Of a stretch of DNA of 64,000 nucleotides, positions 33,921-42,689 are shown one piece after another. The notes beneath the pieces were generated by a model. It was not told the DNA's origin. It was given only the letters and a program-made list of their open reading frames with translations, and did not search any database. Within the stretch, counting starts at the first letter, position 1. The number at the start of each line of letters is the position of its first letter. Source of the stretch: Flavobacterium sp. 1355 (GTDB lineage Bacteria > Bacteroidota > Bacteroidia > Flavobacteriales > Flavobacteriaceae). Made by a program: the position numbers and the translations under genes. The stretch is from positions 248,001-312,000 of the forward strand of contig NZ_JAFICC010000002.1 in the NCBI RefSeq assembly GCF_017833415.1, given 5' to 3'.

Positions 33921-36200
33921 ATGCAAAACGTTTCAGAAGCAGCAGCTTACACTTTACAATTCATCAATCAGACACAAAAGTCTATCTTTCTTACGGGTAA
34001 AGCCGGAACAGGAAAGACCACACTTTTGAAAGAAATCATTGCAACAACACACAAAAACACTGTCGTAGTGGCGCCTACAGGTATTGCAGCATTAAATGCG
34101 GGCGGTGTTACCATACATTCGATGTTTCAGCTGCCTTTTTCGGCATTTATTCCATCATATGAGGCAAATCCTCAGTTTACAGAAACTGTAAAATTTGAAA
34201 ATAAGGATACATTACGCAGGCATTTTAAAATGAATAATGTCAAGCGAAATGTGATCAAAAACATGGAATTGCTGATTATTGATGAAGTAAGTATGCTACG
34301 GGCAGATTTACTTGATGCGATTGACTTTATGATGCAGACTGTTCGAAGGAATTCACATGCTTTTGGCGGTGTTCAGGTGCTTTTTATTGGCGATTTACTG
34401 CAATTACCACCTGTAATTCGGGATGAAGAATGGCGAACTTTGCGTAATTATTACAAAGGAAAATTCTTTTTTCATTCGCATGTTATACAGCAGAACCCGC
34501 CTTTATATATCGAATTATCAAAGATCTATCGTCAGACCGACGATGATTTTATTTCGGTTTTAAACAACCTGCGCAACAACCAGATTTCTCCTCAAGACGT
34601 TGCGTTTTTGAATCAGTTTGTAAAACCTGATTTTGATTTAAAAAACAACGAAGGCTATATCACTCTGACCACTCATAATGCCAAGGCAGATTCTATTAAT
34701 GAACAATCAATTAATGATTTAGCAGGAAATGAATATTTGTACCTGCCGTTTATAGTAAGTGATTTTCCTGAAAAAATTTATCCGGTCGAGGAAAATCTGA
34801 AGTTAAAAGTAGGAGCGCAGGTGATGTTTGTGAAAAACGATTTGTCTTTTGAAAAACGGTATTTCAATGGAAAAATGGGTGTCATAAAATCACTTTCGCC
34901 AGAAGAAATCTTTGTACATTTTCCAGAGGAGAATAAAACTATTGAAGTAGAAAAATACGAATGGAAAAACATACGCTATAAAGTAAACGAGCTCACAAAA
35001 GAAATAGAAGAGGAAGTTTTGGGCACTTTTGCCCATTACCCAATCAAACTTGCCTGGGCAATTACAGTGCACAAAAGCCAGGGTTTAACTTTTGACAAAG
35101 CTGCGCTGGATGTTTCGCAAGTTTTTCTTCCCGGACAAGCCTATGTAGCATTATCGCGTTTGCGTTCTTTAAACGGGCTTATTTTGCTTTCTCCGATGCA
35201 GATGAATGGAATTTCTAATGACCAGGATGTGATGGATTATGCCCTGAACAAGGCAACAGAAGACACGCTGGAAAAATCATTGCACTTTGAAACTAAAAAT
35301 TTTATTCATAACTATTTGATTAATAGTTTTAACTGGACAGATTTGGCTCAGGAATGGCGCAATCATCGCTTTAGTTACAACGAAAATGCTGCAGCGTCAG
35401 AAAAAGCAAAACATGCCATTTGGGCTCACAAAAGATTAGACACCATTGAGCAGCTTATAGATCCTTCGCAAAAATTCATTAATCAGCTAAATAAAATTTT
35501 CAATAAAGAAACTGTCGATCTGTTTTTTGTAAATGAAAGGGTAGAAGCAGCCTATGACTATTTCTTTAAGCCTATGGATAAACTGGTGACAGATCTGCTG
35601 CAAAAAATGGCTGAAATTCAGAAATTTAAAAAGGTAAAAGAGTTTTATGAAGAACTGGCTTTTCTGGATGATTTACAGACCAAAGCAGTTTTGCAATTGA
35701 TGAAAGCAAAATTACTTATTGAAATTGTCGTTGCCGGAGAAACGATCTGCAAAGAAAAACTGACTTCACCGGCCATAAAAAATTTCAAATCAAATAAACT
35801 TGAAAAGATCAGAGAAGAGTACAAAATGACGAATACTGATATTTTCAACATTGATGAACCTGTAGTTCGTTACACAGCCAGGAAACTGGATAAAAGCGAA
35901 CCGAAAGCGGCTAAAAAAACCACAGTTGAAGAAACGTACGATTTGTGGATTGAAAAGAATTCTGTCGAAGAAATTGCAAGAATTAGAAAACTAACCGTAC
36001 AAACTGTTGAAACACATTTGATTAAATTAATTCAAGCTAAAAAAATCGAGATTTCAGACGTGTTGCCGTATGATAAAATCCTCGCACTTCGTGAAGCATT
36101 TGAGTTTTATCAGGAAGAATCATTAAACGGCCTGAAGGAAAAACACGGAGACGAATTTACCTGGGACGAACTAAAAATGTTTAAAGCCAGTATAAATTAA
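33921..36200 (+). CDS. PIF1-like superfamily 1B helicase with C-terminal helix-turn-helix
   Basis: 759 residues. Walker A is GKAGTGKTT at residues 26-34 and Walker B LLIIDEVSMLRADLLDA. Motif III region is GVQVLFIGDLLQLPPVIRDE, a late motif AITVHKSQGLTFDKAALDVS and VALSRLRSLNGLILL complete the PIF1/RecD-type helicase core. The last 150 residues carry a winged-helix-like unit (YDLWIEKNSVEEIARIRKLT). PIF1-type enzymes unwind 5'-3'. The role in this organism is unknown. No partner gene is adjacent. Confidence 0.92.
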   Translation: MQNVSEAAAYTLQFINQTQKSIFLTGKAGTGKTTLLKEIIATTHKNTVVVAPTGIAALNAGGVTIHSMFQLPFSAFIPSYEANPQFTETVKFENKDTLRRHFKMNNVKRNVIKNMELLIIDEVSMLRADLLDAIDFMMQTVRRNSHAFGGVQVLFIGDLLQLPPVIRDEEWRTLRNYYKGKFFFHSHVIQQNPPLYIELSKIYRQTDDDFISVLNNLRNNQISPQDVAFLNQFVKPDFDLKNNEGYITLTTHNAKADSINEQSINDLAGNEYLYLPFIVSDFPEKIYPVEENLKLKVGAQVMFVKNDLSFEKRYFNGKMGVIKSLSPEEIFVHFPEENKTIEVEKYEWKNIRYKVNELTKEIEEEVLGTFAHYPIKLAWAITVHKSQGLTFDKAALDVSQVFLPGQAYVALSRLRSLNGLILLSPMQMNGISNDQDVMDYALNKATEDTLEKSLHFETKNFIHNYLINSFNWTDLAQEWRNHRFSYNENAAASEKAKHAIWAHKRLDTIEQLIDPSQKFINQLNKIFNKETVDLFFVNERVEAAYDYFFKPMDKLVTDLLQKMAEIQKFKKVKEFYEELAFLDDLQTKAVLQLMKAKLLIEIVVAGETICKEKLTSPAIKNFKSNKLEKIREEYKMTNTDIFNIDEPVVRYTARKLDKSEPKAAKKTTVEETYDLWIEKNSVEEIARIRKLTVQTVETHLIKLIQAKKIEISDVLPYDKILALREAFEFYQEESLNGLKEKHGDEFTWDELKMFKASIN

Positions 36201-36301
36201 TCCAAACTTCTATTTTAGAAAATCAGGTCAAGTAATTAACGTGTTAAATATATTTTAATCAATAGTCTTTAAACGAGTATAACCAGTATCTTTAAGAGAA
36301 T

Positions 36302-36317
36302 TGTTCCACGTAAAACA
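36302..36317. promoter_or_regulatory. Degenerate parS-like site
   Basis: TGTTCCACGTAAAACA differs from the symmetric parS by one base in the right arm. It lies 4.8 kb from the main cluster, just before the next gene. Confidence 0.6.
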
Positions 36318-36337
36318 CGGATTATTAATTATTATTT

Positions 36338-37102
36338 ATGAAAAAAGCTAAATTTATATATCTGGTTCTAATTGCGTTCTCTGTAAACCTTGCTGTTGGT
36401 CAGGAATTAAAAAAGGAATATCAAAAAGGGGTTATTTACTTTATTGATTGCATAAAAAACAACAGAAAAGAAGCTGTTGCTAAGATTGTTAAATATCCTT
36501 TGAACAGGGAATATCCAATTCCTCCCATCAGGACAAAAGCAGAATTTGTAAAAAGATATGATCAGGTTTTTGACTCTGCCTTAAAAAATAAAATTATTGA
36601 TTCTAATCCTGCAAAAGACTGGTCGCAAGTTGGCTGGCGCGGTATTATGCTCAATCAGGGTGATATCTGGATAGATGAAGACGGATTTTTGACAGCTGTC
36701 AATTACCAATCGAAATATGAAAAGAATCTGAAAACCAAATTAATAAGTTCAGATAAAAGTAAACTGCATTCTTCAATAGCTAAATTCAAAACGCCGGTTT
36801 GTGTTTTGGAAACTTCCAAATTCAAAATTAGAATCGATGATATGGGTAATGATTCATACAGATACGCATCATGGTCTCCAAACCAGAAGATGAGCGAAAA
36901 GCCCGATTTGATTATTACTAGAGGAAAATTCTTTGCTGATGGAAGTGGGGGAAACCATTACTATGATTTTAAAAAAGGAAATTTTTTGTACAGATGTTAC
37001 ATCATAGTTTTAGGCCAAAGTAATTCTCCGGATGCAACATTAGAGGTTTCTCAAAACGGCAAAAAAATCGTTTCGCAAGAGGCAAAAATTATCTCAAAAT
37101 AA
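36338..37102 (+). CDS. Secreted protein of unknown function
   Basis: 254 residues with a signal peptide (MKKAKFIYLVLIAFSVNLAVGQ). The mature part starts ELKKEYQKGVIYFIDCIKNN and has an Asp/Gly-rich section (DDMGNDSYRYASWSPNQKMS, FFADGSGGNHYYDFKKGNFL). No family recognised. The parS-like site 21 bases upstream is not obviously connected to it. Confidence 0.72.
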   Translation: MKKAKFIYLVLIAFSVNLAVGQELKKEYQKGVIYFIDCIKNNRKEAVAKIVKYPLNREYPIPPIRTKAEFVKRYDQVFDSALKNKIIDSNPAKDWSQVGWRGIMLNQGDIWIDEDGFLTAVNYQSKYEKNLKTKLISSDKSKLHSSIAKFKTPVCVLETSKFKIRIDDMGNDSYRYASWSPNQKMSEKPDLIITRGKFFADGSGGNHYYDFKKGNFLYRCYIIVLGQSNSPDATLEVSQNGKKIVSQEAKIISK

Positions 37103-37103
37103 A

Positions 37104-37132
37104 AAAAATCCTATTCATCTGAATAGGATTTT
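37104..37132. terminator. Bidirectional terminator between two convergent secreted-protein genes
   Basis: AAAATCCTATTC and GAATAGGATTTT arms with a 4-base loop. The minus-strand reading ends in eight T. Confidence 0.88.
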
Positions 37133-37135
37133 AGG

Positions 37136-37609
37136 TTATTGCTTAGATTGTAATAGGCTATCAAAATCTTTTTGTTGTTGGGCCAGCTTATTTTGGAGTT
37201 TTAATATTTCTATTTCCTGCTCTTTCAAATTTATTTCATTTTTTCGAATTTTGTCTTCTGGCAACACACGTGTACTTATTTCATTTCTCAACCTCTGAGT
37301 CTGATCTTGTTTATTAGCAATATCTTTTGTGGTTTTTTCAATATTGTTTTCAGCTTTTTCAATTTCAGCTTTTCTTTTTTCAACTTTCTTCAGTGCGTCT
37401 TTCAGTTGTTTTTGCTGCTGTTCTAATTTTTGGCTGCTATCTTTTAACTCGGTCTGCTCTTTTTCTAATCTCAAATGTTCAGTTATAGCTTTCTCTTTTC
37501 TAATGGCAATATCCTGATTTTCATTATTCAAAGCCATTTTTTGAGAATAAAAGACCTGTGATGAAATTAACAGGCCAATAAATAAAACTAATTTTTGCGT
37601 GCGTTTCAT
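37136..37609 (-). CDS. Secreted coiled-coil protein
   Basis: 157 residues: a signal peptide (MKRTQKLVLFIGLLISSQVF) followed almost entirely by Lys/Glu/Gln heptad-like sequence (SSQKLEQQQKQLKDALKKVE; KLQNKLAQQQKDFDSLLQ). It is likely periplasmic and elongated. Function unknown. Two operator-like palindromes lie just upstream of its start, near 37659 and 37741. Confidence 0.75.
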   Translation of the reverse strand: MKRTQKLVLFIGLLISSQVFYSQKMALNNENQDIAIRKEKAITEHLRLEKEQTELKDSSQKLEQQQKQLKDALKKVEKRKAEIEKAENNIEKTTKDIANKQDQTQRLRNEISTRVLPEDKIRKNEINLKEQEIEILKLQNKLAQQQKDFDSLLQSKQ

Positions 37610-37658
37610 TGTACTAATTATTTATGTTTTGCAGAAACAATAGCAAATAGTATTCCAT

Positions 37659-37680
37659 TTTGTAATATTTGTATTACAAA
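37659..37680. promoter_or_regulatory. Operator-like palindrome upstream of the coiled-coil gene
   Basis: Perfect 9-base arms TTTGTAATA and TATTACAAA with a 4-base spacer, 50 bases upstream of the start. A second palindrome, AAACGTA/TACGTTT with a 7-base spacer, lies at 37742-37762. A regulator cannot be named. About 300 bases here hold no gene. Confidence 0.4.
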
Positions 37681-37898
37681 TAATCTTATGTCGATTTATA
37701 CTGAATGTTTATCTTTTGGAAGGTTGTAGGGCACTTGTATAAAACGTATTTTTATTACGTTTAAGCCATTATTACGCTAATTATGTATTCAACCTTTTTA
37801 TATTGAAAAAGCTTGGAATAAGAAGGTTTTTAATGTTTTAATACGGCAAAATATTTTTAACAGCTTTTTTATTATAAAGCCTAACTATTTAAAAAAAC

Positions 37899-37938
37899 AA
37901 AAAGCCTTTTTTCAAACAAATGAAAAAAGGCTTTTTTT
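37899..37938. terminator. Terminator downstream of the HU-SPOR gene
   Basis: AAAGCCTTTTTTC and GAAAAAAGGCTTT arms with an 8-base loop and T runs on both sides. It lies about 18 bases past the minus-strand stop. Confidence 0.85.
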
Positions 37939-37956
37939 GGTAATTAAAAAAGAAAT

Positions 37957-38925
37957 TTATAGTGCTTCCACTAAGATCCAAGCATCTGGATTTTCTCCTT
38001 TTTGAATTTCTTTTTGAGCTTTTTCGGCTTCAGACATTGTGGCATAACTTCCATATAAAACAGGGAAAAGACCGTGTTTATTTTCACCCAGCATTCTGGC
38101 CTCATAACCATCTTTTATCAATTGATTATAAGCTTTTCTTGCATTTTGCTCACTCCTAAAAGCGCCTGCCATAATGTGGTAAGGCATTTTTTTAATTTCT
38201 ACAGAATCAGTTTTAGATGAATCTACAGAAAGAGTTACGGCCGGCAACGGATTTTGAATCATGAAAGTTGCTTCCTGAATCTTGTTTTGAACCTTTTTTT
38301 GAACAGCACTTTCAACAACAAGTGTTTCATTTGCTAATTGTTGCTGATAAATAGGATATCCAATACTACCTGTAATGCCAAGGCCAAGTACAAAAATGGC
38401 AGCATATTTCAAATATGATTTTGAAGGCCTTGTTTCATCCTCGGTTTCATATAATTTAACCGTTTCTCTTTGATCGATTTCCTCAAGTTTTTTCTCAAAT
38501 AGTTCTCTTTTAACCAAAGGCGAAACAAAAGGGCTTAAACCAAAAGAGGCTGAAAGATAATTAGCATGATCATTTGGGGTAAAAACCATGTTTTGATCTG
38601 CATTTAAGCGTATATCACCAATATTCTTTAAATGCAGAATACCAGTTTCTTCCAACGTTTTTTTCCAATTCAAAATCTCAAATGCAATGGCACTCACAGC
38701 AAAACCATAAGAAGTGCTTTCTGCCTGTGCAATATGATTTGCCAATAACCCGTCATTATTTTTTAAAAGACTATTGAAAGCAATTGTTTTCTTTGGAGGG
38801 AAAAACGAATTCGAGCTTTCATTAAGCTTAGCCGGGTGAGTTTCGGTAAGAAATGCACCAAATCCCGGAACCGTTACACACTGATAACGGTACAATAACT
38901 GCGATATATAAGTTTCGATTTTCAT
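37957..38925 (-). CDS. HU-CCDC81-like and SPOR domain membrane protein
   Basis: 322 residues. The N-terminal 130 residues (MKIETYISQLLYRYQCVTVP, FLTETHPAKLNESSNSFFPP) resemble the bacterial HU-CCDC81 domains. A membrane helix is at about 170-195 (YLKYAAIFVLGLGITGSIGY). The C-terminus (YHIMAGAFRSEQNARKAYNQ; GSYATMSEAEKAQKEIQKGE) is a SPOR domain, which binds denuded peptidoglycan. It is probably at the division site or cell envelope. It is divergent from dprA. Confidence 0.88.
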   Translation of the reverse strand: MKIETYISQLLYRYQCVTVPGFGAFLTETHPAKLNESSNSFFPPKKTIAFNSLLKNNDGLLANHIAQAESTSYGFAVSAIAFEILNWKKTLEETGILHLKNIGDIRLNADQNMVFTPNDHANYLSASFGLSPFVSPLVKRELFEKKLEEIDQRETVKLYETEDETRPSKSYLKYAAIFVLGLGITGSIGYPIYQQQLANETLVVESAVQKKVQNKIQEATFMIQNPLPAVTLSVDSSKTDSVEIKKMPYHIMAGAFRSEQNARKAYNQLIKDGYEARMLGENKHGLFPVLYGSYATMSEAEKAQKEIQKGENPDAWILVEAL

Positions 38926-38939
38926 AGTAACAAAGTTAT

Positions 38940-39005
38940 GTAATGAATATAGTTATCAAAATTTTATTCACAATTTTTATTAACAATCTGGATAATTTTA
39001 TAGAC
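38940..39005. other. DnaA-box-like cluster between the HU-SPOR gene and dprA
   Basis: TTATTCACA at 38964-38972 fits the relaxed box TTWTNCACA. TCTGGATAA at 38987-38995 is one mismatch from the reverse TGTGGATAA. TTATCAAAA and TTATTAACA lie nearby. All four fall within 45 bases of AT-rich DNA. It could also be chance. Confidence 0.3.
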
Positions 39006-39152
39006 AATTAATTTCCAAATAGTTAATTGTTTTTATTATTTGAATAGCTAAACCAAACGTTTTATAATTATTAATTTTATTAAGAAATTACTTTATTTTA
39101 TTGATATTTGCAGAAACTAACTTTCTTCTATTTTACATAATATTTTCAAACA

Positions 39153-40253
39153 ATGTCAGATCAGGATTTATTTTATTTATTAGCCTTATTAAAAGTCGAT
39201 GGAGTAGGAGATATTATGGCCAAAAAATTACTGACCCATTGCGGAAATGCAGAATCAATTTTTTCAGCAAAAACAAATCAGCTTGCTGCCATAGATGGTG
39301 TTGGATCTTTTCTGTTAAAGAACTTGAAGGATAAAACAATTTTTGAAAAAGCAAATAAGGAACTTGAGTTTATAAAGTCAGGCGATATACAAGTTTCTTT
39401 TTATCAGGATGAACATTATCCTGATCGACTTAAGCATTGTTTTGATTCGCCTGTATTACTATTTAAATCCGGAAACATAGATTTAAAAAACAGAAAAATA
39501 ATAAGTATTGTAGGTACGAGGCAAATAACATCTTACGGAACAGAATTTTGCAGATCATTGATTGAAGATTTGTCTCCACTGAATCCTGTGATAGTAAGTG
39601 GGTTTGCCTATGGAGTAGATATTGTTGCTCACCAGTTTGCTATGGATAATAATCTGCAGACAATTGGTGTTCTGGCGCATGGACTAAATCAGATTTATCC
39701 CAGAACTCATAAAAAATATGTGGCGAGAATGATGGAAAATGGAGGATTTATCACAGAATTCTGGAGTTCATCTAATCCTGATAAAGAAAAATTTGTACGG
39801 AGAAATCGTATTGTAGCAGGAATGACAGAGGCTACTATTGTAATAGAATCCGCCGATAAAGGAGGATCATTAATAACAGCAAATTTTGCAAACGATTATA
39901 ACCGTGATGTTTTTGCTGTTCCCGGACGCGTTACAGATACGTACAGTAAAGGCTGCAATAATTTGATAAAAATGCAAAAAGCCAATGTACTGACAAACGC
40001 CGCTGATTTAATATATATGCTAAATTGGGACATTGAAAACAAATCAAAAACGATTCAAAAGCAGTTATTCGTAGAATTAGAAGAGGATGAACAAATAATC
40101 TATGAATATCTCCTTAAAAACGGCAAGGAATTGCTTGACACAATTGCGCTTCAATGTAATTTCCCGATTTATAAAATTTCGGGAATTCTTATAAATATGG
40201 AGCTAAAGGGCGTAATTCGCCCACTACCGGGAAAACTTTTTGAAGCTATTTAA
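39153..40253 (+). CDS. dprA: DNA-processing protein DprA
   Basis: 366 residues. An N-terminal helix-hairpin-helix-like part (LKVDGVGDIMAKKLLTHCGN) leads into the Rossmann-like DprA core: KIISIVGTRQITSYGTEFCR, IVSGFAYGVDIVAHQFAMDN, TIGVLAHGLNQIYPRTHKKY, FVRRNRIVAGMTEATIVIES and GSLITANFANDYNRDVFAVP. A C-terminal winged helix (DEQIIYEYLLKNGKELLDTI) follows. DprA loads RecA onto incoming single-stranded DNA in natural transformation. The ssDNA-binding SGxAxGID segment is intact. No other competence genes are in the window. Confidence 0.96.
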   Translation: MSDQDLFYLLALLKVDGVGDIMAKKLLTHCGNAESIFSAKTNQLAAIDGVGSFLLKNLKDKTIFEKANKELEFIKSGDIQVSFYQDEHYPDRLKHCFDSPVLLFKSGNIDLKNRKIISIVGTRQITSYGTEFCRSLIEDLSPLNPVIVSGFAYGVDIVAHQFAMDNNLQTIGVLAHGLNQIYPRTHKKYVARMMENGGFITEFWSSSNPDKEKFVRRNRIVAGMTEATIVIESADKGGSLITANFANDYNRDVFAVPGRVTDTYSKGCNNLIKMQKANVLTNAADLIYMLNWDIENKSKTIQKQLFVELEEDEQIIYEYLLKNGKELLDTIALQCNFPIYKISGILINMELKGVIRPLPGKLFEAI

Positions 40254-40274
40254 CGCAGAAAATCTTACTTATTT

Positions 40275-40400
40275 TTATTGCTTTCCTTTAAAATGCTTAT
40301 ACAATTTGTATAAAACAAATAATACAAGCAATGCAAAAAAGATATTTAAAGCCTGAAATAAATAGGGTGGAATGTCGTACTCTTCAATAAACTTGTTCAT
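40275..40400 (-). CDS. Small single-span membrane protein, 41 residues
   Basis: MNKFIEEYDIPPYLF, then the membrane helix QALNIFFALLVLFVLYKLYK and the basic end HFKGKQ. It begins with ATG at 40400 and ends with TAA at 40275. The clean topology, acidic outside/basic inside pattern and position between two plus-strand genes suggest a real short gene. No homologue is known to me. A promoter is not obvious, and its 3' end lies 21 bases from dprA. Confidence 0.5.
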   Translation of the reverse strand: MNKFIEEYDIPPYLFQALNIFFALLVLFVLYKLYKHFKGKQ

Positions 40401-40532
40401 ATCTTGAAGTTTTAACGAAATTATTTTCTGAAACAATTTCTAGTTATTTTATTATCATGAATTTACAAAATAAAATTTAAATTGTTTTAACATTTTTTTT
40501 GTTGATGAATTAGGTTTAAATAATTTAAATTT

Positions 40533-40540
40533 TACATTTG
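40533..40540 (+). promoter_or_regulatory. Predicted -7 box of the following gene
   Basis: TACATTTG, an exact TAnnTTTG, 23 bases before the ATG at 40564. Confidence 0.5.
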
Positions 40541-40563
40541 CGCTTCACCAAAAACAACGACCA

Positions 40564-41418
40564 ATGAATATTATTGAATTATTTGAATATTCTGGAATTT
40601 ACTCCGAAAACCTAAGAGGATTTACTCCGGAAGATGTTATCAAAGTTAAGAAACAATTTGACATCGAACAATCTCAAAACCCGGGTATTAACAGGGATGT
40701 TGCAGATAATTTGATCTTAGCAATAAATGAAAACCCAAGAGAACTTTTGTTTATTTCTAATAATAGAATTTTGTATAATTTTTTCTCCGGCAAAAATTAT
40801 TCAAGAAACCGATTCAGTTCAGATAATTCAGTTTCTGTAAGTGCAGAAGCAATACAATTATTTATAAAAAAATATCTTGAAAAAGACCTGGATTCTTTTT
40901 TTGATAAGTCTCTGGAGAGTAATAAATTTGAAAGTATAGACGATTTGCTGATCGTAAAAGAGTATTTACCTCAAAGCCTGATCGATACTTTAGGGCTAAA
41001 ATTGTCCAATAAATTAGATGAAATACTAGAAAAAATGAGTTCAGATTCGTCTTTAAGAGACTCATTTTCTTCAATTTCTTTTATTCAGCAAAAAAGCTTT
41101 TATGACCTTGTTTCTCATTTTAGATCAGAAGAAATGGATCAAAAAATAAAGGCTATTAATAACAAGGTTAGCAGTCCGCTTGTAGACGTTAGAATTAAAA
41201 ATCAGCTGTTAAATCCTGTAATGACTGCAATGGCAAATTATAAGCCTGTTGATCCTGGTTTTGCAAATTTGCTTACTGTCAACAGAAATATGGTCTATGC
41301 TGAAACAGAAAGTGTATCTAACAGCAGTTCAGGAGGAATGTCTCCCTGGACATATGTAGTAATTGGAATAATTGTACTTAGATTAATATTGCTAATGGCA
41401 AGATGCGGCAGAATGTAG
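40564..41418 (+). CDS. Tail-anchored protein of unknown function
   Basis: 284 residues, helical and polar, with one C-terminal membrane segment (PWTYVVIGIIVLRLILLMAR) and a short basic tail ARCGRM. The body has KEYLPQSLIDTLGLKLSNKL and VSSPLVDVRIKNQLLNPVMT. No family recognised. There is no signal peptide, so the bulk is cytoplasmic and tail-anchored. It lies between dprA and trpS. Confidence 0.72.
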   Translation: MNIIELFEYSGIYSENLRGFTPEDVIKVKKQFDIEQSQNPGINRDVADNLILAINENPRELLFISNNRILYNFFSGKNYSRNRFSSDNSVSVSAEAIQLFIKKYLEKDLDSFFDKSLESNKFESIDDLLIVKEYLPQSLIDTLGLKLSNKLDEILEKMSSDSSLRDSFSSISFIQQKSFYDLVSHFRSEEMDQKIKAINNKVSSPLVDVRIKNQLLNPVMTAMANYKPVDPGFANLLTVNRNMVYAETESVSNSSSGGMSPWTYVVIGIIVLRLILLMARCGRM

Positions 41419-41442
41419 TTTGATAATATTTCTTTAATAAAC

Positions 41443-41477
41443 AAAAAGCCTGAAAGATTTTGTCTCTCAGGCTTTTA
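41443..41477. terminator. Bidirectional terminator between the tail-anchored gene and trpS
   Basis: AAAAGCCTGA and TCAGGCTTTT arms with a 13-base loop, T runs on both strands. Confidence 0.82.
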
Positions 41478-41519
41478 TGTTATAATAGTAGACCTTTATG
41501 ATAAATGGTAAAAAGATTT

Positions 41520-42494
41520 CTATTTACCAAATCCAAGAACAGCTCTAACTTTTTGTAAAACTGGGTTTGCTACAATTGCTGCTTTTTCAGCTCCTTTTTT
41601 TAGCAAAGCATCAACTTCTTCAAGGTTATTAATGTAGTAATTATACTTCTCTCTTTCTGTTTTGAATTTTTCTGTAATTAATTCAAAAAGAGCTTGTTTG
41701 GCATGGCCGTAACCATAGTTTCCGCCCAAATAGTTTGCTCTCATTTCGGCAATCTGAGTTTCTGTAGCCAAAAGAGAATAAATTGCAAACGCGTTGCAAG
41801 TATCCGGATTCTTTGGCTCTTCAAGTGGTGTGCTATCAGTCTCGATACTCATCACCTGCTTGCGAAGTGTTTTGTCATCAAGAAAAATATTGATAATATT
41901 ATTTGCCGATTTACTCATTTTTCCGCCATTTGTTCCAGGAATCAACATGCTGTCTTCCTGAATTTTGGCTTCAGGAATAACAAATGTTTCTCCCATTTGG
42001 TGGTTAAAACGCGAAGCAACATCACGGGTAATTTCCAGATGCTGCAATTGATCTTTTCCAACCGGAACAAACTCTGCATCATAAAGCAAAATGTCTGCTG
42101 CCATTAGCATCGGATAAGTGAAAAGGCCTGCATTAACATCATCAAGCCGATCTGATTTATCTTTGAAAGAATGTGCTAATGTCAAACGCTGAAACGGAAA
42201 AAAACAGCTTAAATACCAGGTTAATTCCGCAGTTTGTACAACATCAGATTGTCTGTAAAAAGTAACTTTATCAGGATTTAAACCACAGGCAAGCCATGCG
42301 GCAGCTGTGCTGTATGTATTTTCTCTTAATGTTTTACCATCTTTGATCTGCGTAATCGAATGTAAATCAGCGATAAACAAAAAAGATTCGTTTGCCGGAT
42401 TATTTGATAGTTCGATTGCCGGGATAATTGCTCCCAGCAGGTTGCCTAAGTGCGGCGTTCCTGTGCTCTGAACACCAGTAAGTATTTTTGCCAT
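41520..42494 (-). CDS. trpS: Tryptophanyl-tRNA synthetase
   Basis: 324 residues. The HIGH-like motif is TPHLGNLLGAIIPAIE, the Trp pocket region SFLFIADLHSITQI, and KMSKS is exact in TNGGKMSKSANNIINIF. A long HHHQMG-like central segment (FNHQMGETFVIPEAK) fits TrpRS. It charges tRNA-Trp. The gene starts next to CGCAAAG repeats. It is divergent from plsC. Confidence 0.97.
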   Translation of the reverse strand: MAKILTGVQSTGTPHLGNLLGAIIPAIELSNNPANESFLFIADLHSITQIKDGKTLRENTYSTAAAWLACGLNPDKVTFYRQSDVVQTAELTWYLSCFFPFQRLTLAHSFKDKSDRLDDVNAGLFTYPMLMAADILLYDAEFVPVGKDQLQHLEITRDVASRFNHQMGETFVIPEAKIQEDSMLIPGTNGGKMSKSANNIINIFLDDKTLRKQVMSIETDSTPLEEPKNPDTCNAFAIYSLLATETQIAEMRANYLGGNYGYGHAKQALFELITEKFKTEREKYNYYINNLEEVDALLKKGAEKAAIVANPVLQKVRAVLGFGK

Positions 42495-42508
42495 TATTTC
42501 TGTTTCTT

Positions 42509-42550
42509 ACCGCAAAGTTCGCAAAGTTTTTTGCAAAGCCTGCAAGGTTT
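42509..42550. repeat. CGCAAAG microrepeats upstream of trpS
   Basis: CGCAAAGTTCGCAAAG at 42511-42526 is followed by degenerate GCAAAG and GCAAGG copies. This is a dispersed repeat motif seen in flavobacteria. Confidence 0.5.
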
Positions 42551-42676
42551 GTTTTCTTTTTGCAAAAATTAGAAAGTTTTCTAATATTCCGGTCAGATTT
42601 TGTGTTTTATTTTAAGTTTAATCCAATAATCTAAAAATTCTGATGCACTAAAAATATATATTCCCTTCGGTTTTCT

Positions 42677-42684
42677 TACATTTG
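42677..42684 (+). promoter_or_regulatory. Predicted -7 box of plsC, almost at the start codon
   Basis: TACATTTG, an exact TAnnTTTG, ends only 5 bases before the plsC ATG at 42690. Transcription would then begin at or close to the start codon, so the mRNA may be leaderless. Confidence 0.5.
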
Positions 42685-42689
42685 AAACC

